From Ignatzschineria sp. F8392 (GTDB lineage Bacteria; Pseudomonadota; Gammaproteobacteria; Cardiobacteriales; Wohlfahrtiimonadaceae): 64,000 bases of DNA. The notes under the pieces are model-generated. The model was not told the DNA's origin and made no database searches. It saw only the letters and a program-made list of their open reading frames with translations. The position numbers and the translations under genes are program-made. The DNA lies in NCBI RefSeq assembly GCF_002252045.1, contig NZ_NEFF01000002.1:1-64000 (forward strand), read 5' to 3'. The number at the start of each line of letters is the position of its first letter. The first letter of the stretch is position 1. This document shows, in pieces, positions 30,043 through 38,314 of the stretch.

Positions 30043-31407
30043 ATGAGAAGATCTTTAAAAATATTCAATCACTTAAGTATACGGGTCTTTATCACGATCT
30101 GGATTAGTATGATCTTGATGATCTCATTGACGATCTATCTCCCCCAATTTGATCAGAGAAGGATTCTTCCTACGCCACAAAATGAATATACTTTTTATAC
30201 CTCTAAAATTATTCATATGCTCCATAGCATCCCCTCTAACCGCTTTCTCGACTATATAGATGACTCCCGTCTTATTATAATTCCGGAAGATACTTCCGAA
30301 CGCTATAATGCTTTTCATCACATTGATAATGAGCAGATGATCCGTTTTATTGCTAGTACACTTCCAAGCAAAAAGGTCTACCAACAAGAAATTAAAGATT
30401 ATGAGATTATCGGCCCTTTTAGCTTTAAAAATGACCCTAATGTCTACTATCTTATAACCAATGCATTACCCCAATCCTACTATCTATCTCGTGTTTATGA
30501 TGCTCCACTCCTTCTCTTTATTTTAATGTTAGTCATCAGCTTCCCCTTTGCCGCTGTTTTAAGCTGGTCATTAATGATTCCGATGAAGAACTTAGTCCAA
30601 GCAGTTATTCGAGTTAGTAAAGGTGATTGGCGCGAAGATCGCTATCTAGAGATGCAAGGACCGACAGAGTATCGTCAGCTGGCAAAACATTTCAATCAGA
30701 TGATCACCACCCTCAAAAGAGCTCAAGATGAACGAACTCGTCTCTTTGCTAATCTCTCTCATGAGATGCGTACTCCTATTACTCGAATCCAACTCGCCAA
30801 TAGCCTCATTCGCCTTAAAAATATCTCAGAGATCGATGAGGAGGTACAAAGAATTAATGATAATATCAGATTACTTGAAGATCGAATTCAATCGCTCCTC
30901 TCCCTGTCAAAGCAGATGATTCTTAACCCTGAACAATTTAAGGAGATCTCATTACTCGATCTCTTGTGGCCATTACTTGAAGATGCCTCTTTTGAAGCCA
31001 AAGAGAGAGGAAAACAACTCAATTTTAATGAGATTCCTGATATTAAAATTACTGCAAACCTAGAATTAATCAGTAGTGGCATTGAAAATATTGTTCGTAA
31101 CGCGATCCATTATGCTAAAAGCAAAATTGAGGTCACTATGTCTTCAACGGAGCGTTACTTTATTATCAATGTCCATGATGATGGTCCTGGCGTTCTAGAG
31201 AAAGATCTTCCTCAAATCTTCGAGCCCTTCTATCGCGGTGAGCGCCCAACTGACTTTGAAGATTATGGAGGCTCAGGATTAGGCTTAGCCATTGTCACTC
31301 GTCTTGTAGAATCCCATCGCGGAAAGGTAGAAGCAATTAATGATCATGGACTCTCTATCACCATAACATTACCGGTTCACCCCATTCACTACCAATTGGA
31401 TAATTAA
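30043..31407 (+). CDS. cpxA: Sensor histidine kinase, CpxA-like
   Basis: A 454-residue membrane kinase. It has an N-terminal transmembrane helix (about 14-31) and a short periplasmic domain. A second helix near 160-185 is followed by a HAMP linker. The dimerisation helix has phospho-acceptor His240 (FANLSHEMRTPITRIQ), and the ATP-binding domain carries N (ENIVRNAIHYA), G1 (DDGPGV) and G2 (GGSGLGLAIV) boxes. The RTPITRIQLA sequence is typical of CpxA. The periplasmic part is only about 125 residues and not obviously similar to E. coli CpxA, so the stress signal could differ. The start codon lacks a good ribosome site. Confidence 0.88.
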   Translation: MRRSLKIFNHLSIRVFITIWISMILMISLTIYLPQFDQRRILPTPQNEYTFYTSKIIHMLHSIPSNRFLDYIDDSRLIIIPEDTSERYNAFHHIDNEQMIRFIASTLPSKKVYQQEIKDYEIIGPFSFKNDPNVYYLITNALPQSYYLSRVYDAPLLLFILMLVISFPFAAVLSWSLMIPMKNLVQAVIRVSKGDWREDRYLEMQGPTEYRQLAKHFNQMITTLKRAQDERTRLFANLSHEMRTPITRIQLANSLIRLKNISEIDEEVQRINDNIRLLEDRIQSLLSLSKQMILNPEQFKEISLLDLLWPLLEDASFEAKERGKQLNFNEIPDIKITANLELISSGIENIVRNAIHYAKSKIEVTMSSTERYFIINVHDDGPGVLEKDLPQIFEPFYRGERPTDFEDYGGSGLGLAIVTRLVESHRGKVEAINDHGLSITITLPVHPIHYQLDN

Positions 31408-31413
31408 ACTACC

Positions 31414-31514
31414 CAACATCAACATCAACATCAACATCAACATCAATAGAATCTAACATCTATTTATTGATAGGTTCTATTGATAGGTTTTATTGATAGG
31501 TTCTATTGATAAGG
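31414..31514. repeat. Two adjacent short tandem repeats
   Basis: A 6-bp repeat (CAACAT, about 5.5 copies, 31414-31446) is followed by a 13-bp repeat (ATTGATAGGTTCT, about 3.8 copies, 31466-31514). They sit just after the kinase stop and before the convergent glycosidase gene. The 6-bp run is nearly perfect and likely to vary in copy number. Confidence 0.92.
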
Positions 31515-31549
31515 ATCTATTTGATGACTTCTAAAAACCTGAAGGGAAA

Positions 31550-32359
31550 TTAAGGAGTGGGGCGAATCACCGACCAGATTCCCACCAATGGTTTTGATTG
31601 CCAGAAAGAAGCGCCATACGTGCGACCATTAAAGTAGATACGTGCTAAAGTCCCATCGAGATAGAGCGCATTTTGACACTGAAGTTCCTCTTTAAAGAAG
31701 CGAGCAAATTCATAGAAATTGACATTATCTTCTGTCACTACAAAAGTGACCCTTCGCCCCTGATCTTGCGCACAGACGCCACTACGAATACGATAGCTAT
31801 CCGACTCTGGAAAGAAGTAGGGATTAAATTCACCATTGATAATCAACATCGGCCCTGATTGCACTGCAGCCTTAATCCCCTGATAATCGCCATTAAAACG
31901 TTGATGAAAGCGATCCGTATCGAGAATCTCTGCACGATTACGCTCTGTTAAGAAGAAAACGCCATTAGGAAGTAGCGAGAAATTCCCCTGTCCTCGATTG
32001 GAGGTGACCAAATTAAGGGGGGAAAGAACTGCACCATCCTCAATATGGAGCCCTAAGGGCTTATACTCTTTAGTATAGATGCCGGAGTTAATGGCAAAGA
32101 GTAGCGCCTCCCCTTTCGTCCGCAGTAGTTGTCTTAGAGCACCGAAGGTTACGTAATTCTTTCCTGTCTTAGGATTGACCATATGATGTGTCAAATTTAC
32201 CTGATTGAGATCGATCTCAACAGCGATATAACGATGCCCCTGATAACGCTCACTCTTAAAGCGCAATCCATGATCTTCACCACGCGCCATCGCTCGCCCA
32301 CACAGAAGCGTGGCGATAATGAGTAAAAAATAGAGTTGTAAGCTTAATCTTTTTAGCAT
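31550..32359 (-). CDS. Phosphodiester glycosidase (NAGPA/DUF2233) family, exported
   Basis: The 269-residue protein begins with a signal peptide (LQLYFLLIIATLLCGRAMA). A phosphodiester-glycosidase domain (formerly DUF2233) then runs from about 30 to the end. Typical segments are FAINSGIYTKEYKPLGLHIEDG, AVQSGPMLIINGE, RIRSGVCAQDQGRRVTFVVTE and the C-terminal ALYLDGTLARIY. Family members hydrolyse GlcNAc-phosphodiester-type bonds (as in human uncovering enzyme) or act on cell-wall glycans; the bacterial substrate is not settled. It is transcribed alone, and the location is probably periplasmic. Confidence 0.88.
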   Translation of the reverse strand: MLKRLSLQLYFLLIIATLLCGRAMARGEDHGLRFKSERYQGHRYIAVEIDLNQVNLTHHMVNPKTGKNYVTFGALRQLLRTKGEALLFAINSGIYTKEYKPLGLHIEDGAVLSPLNLVTSNRGQGNFSLLPNGVFFLTERNRAEILDTDRFHQRFNGDYQGIKAAVQSGPMLIINGEFNPYFFPESDSYRIRSGVCAQDQGRRVTFVVTEDNVNFYEFARFFKEELQCQNALYLDGTLARIYFNGRTYGASFWQSKPLVGIWSVIRPTP

Positions 32360-32753
32360 CTATCCTTCCTAAGCCTCTTAAGCATTATGGTGATAAGAAG
32401 ATGGAGAGAATCTCTCAAATAGAATCAATAATCTATCACAATCCTACTTCTTTGAAAAAATGATTTTAAAACGCGGGAGGTTTCAGGCGGATGGTATGAA
32501 CTATTGGGAAGATTGATCAGTATATTTAGTTAATTTTAAAATAAAATTACAATCACGTTGAAAATAATCTGTAGCTTATCTGCGAATCAACAAGCAAACT
32601 TCTACGTCATTTACTTTTGATAATCTTACCGATAAGATATTTATATACTACGGTTATAGTCGGTTATTTGCAGTTATCTATCGACTTTTAGAGATAATGT
32701 ACATATTGGAATACGGCTATTTTAAGAAGAGTGCAACAGGAAGGAGAATAGTT
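32360..32753. other. Divergent intergenic region
   Basis: Promoter region for the glycosidase gene (minus) and the Panacea gene (plus). A short repeat CGGTTAT occurs at 32653 and 32663. The open frame could be extended to 32697, but the AAGGAG site selects 32754. Confidence 0.45.
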
Positions 32754-33242
32754 ATGACAGATAAATATCGCGCAATTGATATTGCTAACTATATCCTATG
32801 GTATGCAGGAGAAAAAGGTCATGAAGGTTTAACAGCGCTTAAACTTCAAAAAATTCTTTATTATGTCGTGACAGGCTATCTTAAAAAAACAGGCGAATTT
32901 CTTTTTAATGAAAAAATAGAGAAATGGCGTTATGGCCCTGTTATCCCATCTGTTTATCATACTTTTAAAAACAAAAAGTATGGCCTTATCAAAAAGCCTA
33001 TCTCTAATTTTATTGAGGTAGAGGGAAAGTTTGTAGCAGATCCGTTCAATCCCAACAATATTGATAAAGATACTCAAACAATAATTGAGAATATTGTAGA
33101 CAGATTAATAGACTGTACGGCTTTTGAATTAGTAGAGAAAACACATAAAGAGCCCGCATGGCGTGATTATAAATCACTCATTTTAGAATCGTGGGATAAC
33201 CCAACCTATACAAAAGAAGAATTGCTAGCTGCAACAGATTAA
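32754..33242 (+). CDS. Panacea-domain (DUF4065/SocA-like) putative antitoxin
   Basis: The 162-residue protein starts at 32754 behind AGGAAGGAG. It has the DUF4065/Panacea fold: DIANYILWYAGEKG, LTALKLQKILYYV near 32-44, then EKWRYGPVIPSVYHTFK and a C-terminal PAWRDY region. Panacea proteins are known as broad antitoxins for many toxin types and as the ClpXP adaptor SocA. A strong terminator follows, then a decayed gene on the same strand that could be its former toxin partner. The rest of the neighbourhood is unrelated, so this looks like a small accessory island that has lost its partner. Confidence 0.85.
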   Translation: MTDKYRAIDIANYILWYAGEKGHEGLTALKLQKILYYVVTGYLKKTGEFLFNEKIEKWRYGPVIPSVYHTFKNKKYGLIKKPISNFIEVEGKFVADPFNPNNIDKDTQTIIENIVDRLIDCTAFELVEKTHKEPAWRDYKSLILESWDNPTYTKEELLAATD

Positions 33243-33258
33243 GTTTATAGTTAGATCA

Positions 33259-33294
33259 CAAAAGCCATAATGATCAACCATTATGGCTTTTAAT
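33259..33294 (+). terminator. Terminator behind the Panacea gene
   Basis: Perfect 13-bp stem AAAAGCCATAATG/CATTATGGCTTTT with a 6-base loop. It separates the Panacea gene from the decayed gene that starts about 25 bases later. Confidence 0.9.
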
Positions 33295-33314
33295 TATTTG
33301 TATGAGTAAAAGTA

Positions 33315-33974
33315 ATGTCTAATACAATCGATTATAAAAATTATGGAAAAGAATTTGCCATTTCCTATATAAGAATGAGAGGTGCAAAAGTTTTTTCTGA
33401 TAATGATTTAAACTCTTGAACAATAGATATATCTTATTAATAACAGAGCTTTTATGTCTTTTAACGCAAAACTCAAGACTTTCAAATCTATTTATAGATA
33501 AATTTACCAGTTTCCTAATTAATCTGGAAAAAGAAGAAGAGAGAGCTCATTCCTTATGACTACATTGCTTTTTTTGTCTATAAACATTCGGTTAATTTTA
33601 GCCTCAAACGAATAGAAGAAACATTCGGCGATATTACCTCTAGGATAACAATGCTATCGACAGAGAGTCAGCAATATGGAGAGCAAATATATAAAGTATC
33701 GGGCAAGCTTAAAAGACACATACAACTTGCTATTTACCAAAAAGAATTTATAGAAGAGCGCCTTGAAAAAGCGAATCAATTAGCTAATGACATTGAAAAA
33801 AAGGCGAAGAAAATTGATCGGCAAGCGGAAAATTTACTCCAAAATGTTTACAGTAGTTTTATTGCTATATTAGGTATTTTTTCAGCAATCATAAAAACCG
33901 ACATCAATGATGCCGGCTCTCGTTCAACTTGTTGTATGAAGTACAATTCAGACAACAATTGGGATACTCATTAA
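33315..33974 (+). pseudogene. Frameshifted remnant of a coiled-coil/membrane protein, possible Panacea partner
   Basis: Three pieces in two reading frames read as one broken protein. From 33315 comes a 34-codon N-terminus (MSNTIDYKNYGKEFAISYI) ending in TGA. A +2-frame piece from 33416 (LNNRYILLITELLCLLTQN) runs to 33560. From about 33546, frame 0 continues as LIPYDYIAFFVYKHSVNFSL into an alpha-helical coiled-coil segment (FIEERLEKANQLANDIEKK) and a single hydrophobic stretch SSFIAILGIFSAII. It then loses similarity to a normal C-terminus near 33900. Small coiled-coil proteins with C-terminal membrane helices accompany some Panacea antitoxins, so a decayed toxin is plausible but unproven. Confidence 0.6.
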
Positions 33975-33976
33975 GA

Positions 33977-34747
33977 TTAGAGACGCAATGATTGTAACAA
34001 TTCTTTAAGAAGCTTTGGATGAGTTACCACAACATGACCGCTCTGCTCGACCTTTTCACCACCTTGATAATCGGTCACTAATGACCCCGCCTCACCGGCA
34101 ATCAATTGCACTGCTTTTAAGGTACAAAGATCGAAAGTGGGTGCATAGTAAGCTGAATAATGCCCTTTAATTACTAATGCACTATCTTTTGCAAAATCAC
34201 CTAAAATACGTTGCGCCTTACACTTAAATTGCATCTGCCCAAAACGCTCTAGATCTTCCTCTTTTGTCGTCAATGCCGTCAAGAGGAAAGCATTTTCAAT
34301 CTTACCATCACTCTTACCTAAGCGAATACGCTGCTCTTCATCTTCTGAGAGAACGCCTAAGCCTTTTGAAGCTTCTGCCACAATTTTATCGGCAATCGGA
34401 TCATAGATCACGGCAGATTGAAGCTCTCCATCCATCTCTAAAGCGATCGTAATGGAGAAATGAGGGGTCATAAGACGGAAATTTTCTGCACCACTTAAAC
34501 CCACATACCAAGTAAAACGGGGGCTATTACTTAAGCCGGAATGGTAGTTCGCATAGAAGGTGTGATCGGGATAGAGCTTTAGAAGTGCTTCGATCATATC
34601 TCCTTCAATCTTTTCATAAAATTGTTGGAAAAGTTGATCATCTGCACGCTGCTCTGGGCTTAAACGATCTAAACGATAATAAATTGAACGAATGCCACGA
34701 CCTGAATCAATCGCAACCTGTTTTGCAACTTGGGTAAATGAACTCAT
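33977..34747 (-). CDS. SuhB/IMPase-fold protein lacking catalytic residues
   Basis: The 256-residue chain aligns with SuhB/inositol monophosphatase from end to end, but the metal-binding motifs are gone. The GEES loop is replaced by ANYHSG, and the DPxDGT motif reads WYVGLSGAENF, so both aspartates are missing and one residue is deleted. Only the aspartate of the third motif (FDLCTL) remains. Fold landmarks stay: PHFSITIAL, AVIYDPIADKIV, GEAGSLVTDYQGG. E. coli SuhB works in rRNA antitermination with NusA/NusB without needing phosphatase activity, so a scaffold role is a reasonable inference. A catalytically intact relative is encoded at 47689-48474. Confidence 0.8.
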   Translation of the reverse strand: MSSFTQVAKQVAIDSGRGIRSIYYRLDRLSPEQRADDQLFQQFYEKIEGDMIEALLKLYPDHTFYANYHSGLSNSPRFTWYVGLSGAENFRLMTPHFSITIALEMDGELQSAVIYDPIADKIVAEASKGLGVLSEDEEQRIRLGKSDGKIENAFLLTALTTKEEDLERFGQMQFKCKAQRILGDFAKDSALVIKGHYSAYYAPTFDLCTLKAVQLIAGEAGSLVTDYQGGEKVEQSGHVVVTHPKLLKELLQSLRL

Positions 34748-35048
34748 GAATATCTCTTAATTGTTAAAGAATAAGGGCCACTCACTAAAGTGAGCGCCAC
34801 AAATAGGGTAAAACGTTCGAAGCTTTATCGAAGCTTTTATCGAGCTTTTATTGAAGATTATTATCGGAGTGCGTTATCAAAACTGATTATGATCTACTGA
34901 AACTCTATAGATCATCTTCCTATAGATCATCCCCAATAAAAATCGCTGATCGATACACTTCTCATAGGGAGATATTGTACCGCATCAGCGAACAAAACCG
35001 TATCTAAAATCGTCCTCTAAGTAAAAAGAGGTCAATTCATTTTATATT
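34748..35048. other. Intergenic region with short repeats
   Basis: About 300 bases. It includes an 11-12-bp repeat (TCGAAGCTTTTA-like, about 3.5 copies, 34817-34855) and a CTATAGATCATC duplication near 34900-34930. A CGCTGAT/ATCAGCG inverted repeat spans roughly 34942-34990, which may end the MFS transcript. No gene. Confidence 0.5.
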
Positions 35049-36359
35049 TTATGCCACCGGTATCTCATCCTCTTTCTCATGAGATGCCTCATCTTCTCCC
35101 TTTTCGCTCCGCTTTTGTGGGTTGCGCATCGGAATAGCAATAATGAACCAGAGCGCCAGAAGCACAGCTCCCACAATCAATACCGGCAATGCAGTAAAGT
35201 AGCCAAAGATAACACTTGCTAAAATCCCGCCGACAGAAGCACCTAAAAATTGGCTCGATGAGAAGAACCCCATCACCATTCCACGATTTTGCGTGGGTGC
35301 TAAGCGGCTCATCAAGGAGGGTTGCATCGCCTCCATCATATTAAAACCCCAGAAAAAGAGGGTCATAAAGAAGAGATAATTACCATATCCAGAGACGAAG
35401 GCTAAAGCAATCATCGCAATAATCAGCGCCGCAATCGAGATTAAGAAGAATAATCTAAATTGACGAAAACGCTCGGCAACACCTACGCCGGGAAAGATCA
35501 AGATAATAGCGATCAGAAAGCTTGGCAGATAGATCTTCCATGAATCTTGTGGTAGGAAACCTTCCCCTTCGAGTAACCAAGGAAAGATGGTAAACCCAAG
35601 CGTTAAGATAAGATGAAGCATAAAGCCACCGAGATAGAGTCGATTAATATCGCCATCAGACCATGCTTCTTTAATCGATTCCATCAATGGTTTGGGATTT
35701 TCCCGATTCTCCTTATGTTGTTCACTGGCCGGCAATTGCGCTAATGTAACGTAGATCGCAATCACTCCCAAAATCGCACAGAGAAGAAAGACCCCCATCC
35801 CTCCAAAAAAACCATAAATAATGGGGGAGATAAAGATCGCAAGACCAAAGGTAAAACCGATACTAACACCGATCAGTGCCATGGTTTTACCGCGGATCTC
35901 CTCTCTTACCACATCACTTGTAAATGCCAATACAACTGCCGAGACGGCACCAGAGCCTTGAACAACGCGCCCCCAGATCGCCATATAGATCGAATCGGTA
36001 AAGGCGATCATCAAGCTCCCTATCACAAAGAGTGCCATCCCAATTGTGATCGTCATCTTCCGCCCAAAATAATCAGATACGGTACCGAAGAGCGGTTGTA
36101 AAATAATCTGTGTTAAGGCGTAACTACTAATAAAGAGCCCGGCAAGAAGCGGGGTTGTTCCTGAAAGCTCTTTTGTATAGAAGGAGTAGATCGGTAGAAT
36201 AATAAAGATCCCTAACATCCGAATCGAGAAGAGGCCTGCTAATTTCGATCCAAGAATCCAATCATATCGGCTAAATTTGTGGAGCGCCTTCTCTTCTCTT
36301 TCCGCTTCTGCGGTTGAGGTAACATCTGCCGCTACCTGCTCTTTCACATTTTCACTCAT
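35049..36359 (-). CDS. YajR-like MFS transporter
   Basis: A 436-residue twelve-helix major facilitator. It has the signature loop GTVSDYFGRK after helix 2 and the helix-1 block LAGLFSIRMLGIFIILPIY, which resembles E. coli YajR (FSLRMLGMFMVLP). YajR carries an extra C-terminal RNA-binding-like domain; this protein instead ends in a short acidic/basic tail (QKRSEKGEDEASHEKEDE). The substrate is unknown, drug-proton antiport being the family guess. Its ATG overlaps the rsmI stop codon by four bases, so it is translationally coupled to rsmI. Confidence 0.85.
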   Translation of the reverse strand: MSENVKEQVAADVTSTAEAEREEKALHKFSRYDWILGSKLAGLFSIRMLGIFIILPIYSFYTKELSGTTPLLAGLFISSYALTQIILQPLFGTVSDYFGRKMTITIGMALFVIGSLMIAFTDSIYMAIWGRVVQGSGAVSAVVLAFTSDVVREEIRGKTMALIGVSIGFTFGLAIFISPIIYGFFGGMGVFLLCAILGVIAIYVTLAQLPASEQHKENRENPKPLMESIKEAWSDGDINRLYLGGFMLHLILTLGFTIFPWLLEGEGFLPQDSWKIYLPSFLIAIILIFPGVGVAERFRQFRLFFLISIAALIIAMIALAFVSGYGNYLFFMTLFFWGFNMMEAMQPSLMSRLAPTQNRGMVMGFFSSSQFLGASVGGILASVIFGYFTALPVLIVGAVLLALWFIIAIPMRNPQKRSEKGEDEASHEKEDEIPVA

Positions 36360-37204
36360 GATGATGACTCCTCATCTTTCAATGCTAATAATTCTTGATA
36401 GAGCTCATTTTTAGCTCTGCCTGTCACTTTATGCAATATAGTGGAGATCTGCTTTAAAGGGAGCTTCTCTGCCATTAAGGTCTCAAGAAGAAGCATATAG
36501 GAGAGATCCCCTGCCTCAGCAACCTGCTTTTCACCCGTTGTTACCACGACAAACTCTCCGCGAATCTCTCCGCTATGGGTTTCATAGTGTTGATGGAGCG
36601 CTTCTGCTGTGCCATAACGATAATCTTCAAAGCGTTTGGTCATCTCCCGCCCCACAAAGATCTGTCGCTCTGCACCAAAAGTCGCCACCAAGTCTGCTAA
36701 CATCGCTAAGATGCGGTGGCTCGACTCATAGAAGATTAAGGTCTCTTCCGCTTTCGCAAGTTGCGCTAATTCTGATTGTCTCTGCCCTTTCTTAGAGGGA
36801 AGAAAACCGATAAAGGTGAAGCGATCGGTAGGAATGCCGGCAACAGAGAGCGCTGTAATTATCGCACTCACTCCCGGGATAGGAACGACTAGAAATCCCT
36901 CTTTTCGCAGATGTTGTACTACAGTAAAACCGGGATCGGAGATCAAAGGGGTGCCGGCATCTGAGATGATCGCCACTGAATCACCGGCGGAGAGATAGTC
37001 AGTAATCTTCTCTAAACGACTCATCTCATTATGTTCATGGAGAGAGATTAACGGAATATTAATGCCAAAATGGAGCAATAATTTTGCCGATACACGCGTA
37101 TCTTCTGCAAAAATTGCTTTGACACTCTTCAAGGTTTCCACCGCTCTTGGCGTCATATCTTGAAGATTTCCGATCGGGGTTGCAACAACGTAACAAGTTG
37201 ACAT
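36356..37204 (-). CDS. rsmI: 16S rRNA (cytidine-1402-2'-O)-methyltransferase RsmI
   Basis: The start at 37204 (ATG, MSTCYVVATPIGNLQD) is preferred over the TTG one codon earlier, giving 282 residues. TPIGNLQDMTPRAVETL, EDTRVSAKLLLHFGI, SDAGTPLISDPGF and VVPIPGVSAIITAL are the conserved tetrapyrrole-methylase-fold motifs of RsmI (E. coli YraL). The SAM site is formed by the glycine-rich loops. It methylates the ribose of C1402 in the ribosomal decoding centre. It is divergent from yraN, keeping the gene order seen in many Gammaproteobacteria, but the lipoprotein gene lpoA that usually lies between is absent. Confidence 0.95.
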   Translation of the reverse strand: MSTCYVVATPIGNLQDMTPRAVETLKSVKAIFAEDTRVSAKLLLHFGINIPLISLHEHNEMSRLEKITDYLSAGDSVAIISDAGTPLISDPGFTVVQHLRKEGFLVVPIPGVSAIITALSVAGIPTDRFTFIGFLPSKKGQRQSELAQLAKAEETLIFYESSHRILAMLADLVATFGAERQIFVGREMTKRFEDYRYGTAEALHQHYETHSGEIRGEFVVVTTGEKQVAEAGDLSYMLLLETLMAEKLPLKQISTILHKVTGRAKNELYQELLALKDEESSS

Positions 37205-37249
37205 CAATTCACTCTTTATCTATCTCGAAAAAGGTCAGTATATCAAGAG

Positions 37250-37624
37250 ATGCTTAAAATGACGAACAGCAAAATACAGGGAAACAAGGGTGAAAAGATC
37301 GCTCAGAACTACCTTCTCAAGCGAGATTGTGAAATTATCAAACAGAACTTCCATTCGCGTTATGGGGAGATCGATATTATTGCCTTAGAAGCGGCAGATC
37401 ATCCTCAAGAAAAGTGTCTCCTCTTTATTGAGGTAAAGTATCGCCGGAATGAGTACTTCGCCACCGCTGCCGATGCAATTACCCCACAAAAGCAGGAGCG
37501 CATGCGTCTTACCATTGAGACCTATCTACAACAATATCCGACTGATCTCCCTTTAAGAATCGATCTTATCACCATCGTCGGTGAAGAGCCTTATAAAATT
37601 GAGTGGCTCAAGAATATTTTCTAA
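37250..37624 (+). CDS. yraN: YraN/UPF0102 family nuclease-fold protein
   Basis: A 124-residue UPF0102 protein. GNKGEKIAQNYLLKR at the N-terminus, then RYGEIDIIALE and LLFIEVKYR form the PD-(D/E)xK nuclease-like core (E of GEIDII, ExK of FIEVKYR). The function of YraN in bacteria is not established; relatives are linked to genome maintenance and competence. The ATG at 37250 or 37259 could be used. The stop codon lies inside the first unit of a 13-bp tandem repeat, so the gene end and the repeat overlap. Confidence 0.92.
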   Translation: MLKMTNSKIQGNKGEKIAQNYLLKRDCEIIKQNFHSRYGEIDIIALEAADHPQEKCLLFIEVKYRRNEYFATAADAITPQKQERMRLTIETYLQQYPTDLPLRIDLITIVGEEPYKIEWLKNIF

Positions 37625-37666
37625 CGTTACTTTCTAACATTACTTTCTAACGTTATTTACTAATGA
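37618..37666. repeat. 13-bp tandem repeat overlapping the yraN stop
   Basis: Units TTTCTAACRTTAC at 37618-37630, 37631-37643 and 37644-37656, then a partial. The stop codon TAA of yraN is in the first unit. Confidence 0.9.
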
Positions 37667-37739
37667 GATTAAGGTAGTGATATCCATTAGCAATCACCTC
37701 CCTGTTTAATCAACAATTCTTAAGAAAATCTGTTGAGTC

Positions 37740-38158
37740 GCGGGAGCCAACCATTTCGTTCTTTTAACCATCGCATGCCCGCAGATTGGCACTTTCAGTG
37801 CCGAGAAAGTTATCATCATAAAGTTATCATCATTACTTAAGGCATTCATTACTAGCGATTGAAAAATCGCCTTCTGCCGGCATGCAACTTATAGAAGTAC
37901 GCAGTAGTAATCTCCGGCAATTCAATAGCCCTTTCTGTTTCTATTAATTTCAATCAATCATTCTTATGATTCTTAAGAAAATCTGTTGAGTCGCGGGAGC
38001 CAACCATTTCGTTCTTTTAACCATCGCATGCCCGCAGATTGGCACTTTCAGTGCCGAGAAAGTTATCATCATTACTTAAGGCATTCATTACTAGCGATTG
38101 AAAAATCGCCTTCTGCCGGCATGCACTTTCTGGAAGAGCGCGATAGTAGGATCCGGCA
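37740..38158. repeat. REP/BIME-like array 4 (B-A-B-A)
   Basis: B units at 37740-37782 and 37993-38035, A units at 37875-37919 and 38114-38158. The composite period is 239-253 bp. Spacer segments (ACTTAAGGCATTCATTACTA, GGCACTTTCAGTGCC hairpin) are also duplicated almost exactly. It fills the gap between yraN and the convergent dnaA. Confidence 0.94.
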
Positions 38159-38192
38159 GCGTTCGGCCTATTTCTAATCTCCATCACCAAAA

Positions 38193-38229
38193 CAAAAAAA
38201 GCTTACAATGAAGTGATTCACTGTAAGCT
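38193..38229 (-). terminator. Terminator of dnaA
   Basis: AGCTTACA/TGTAAGCT stem extended through one mismatch, then seven T on the minus strand. Confidence 0.88.
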
Positions 38230-38314
38230 CCGATATATTCTCTTTAAAGATCGAGTGATACTCACTACACCATCGATCGATCAGAAACTCTTATAGATGC
38301 TCTTATCTACTCTT

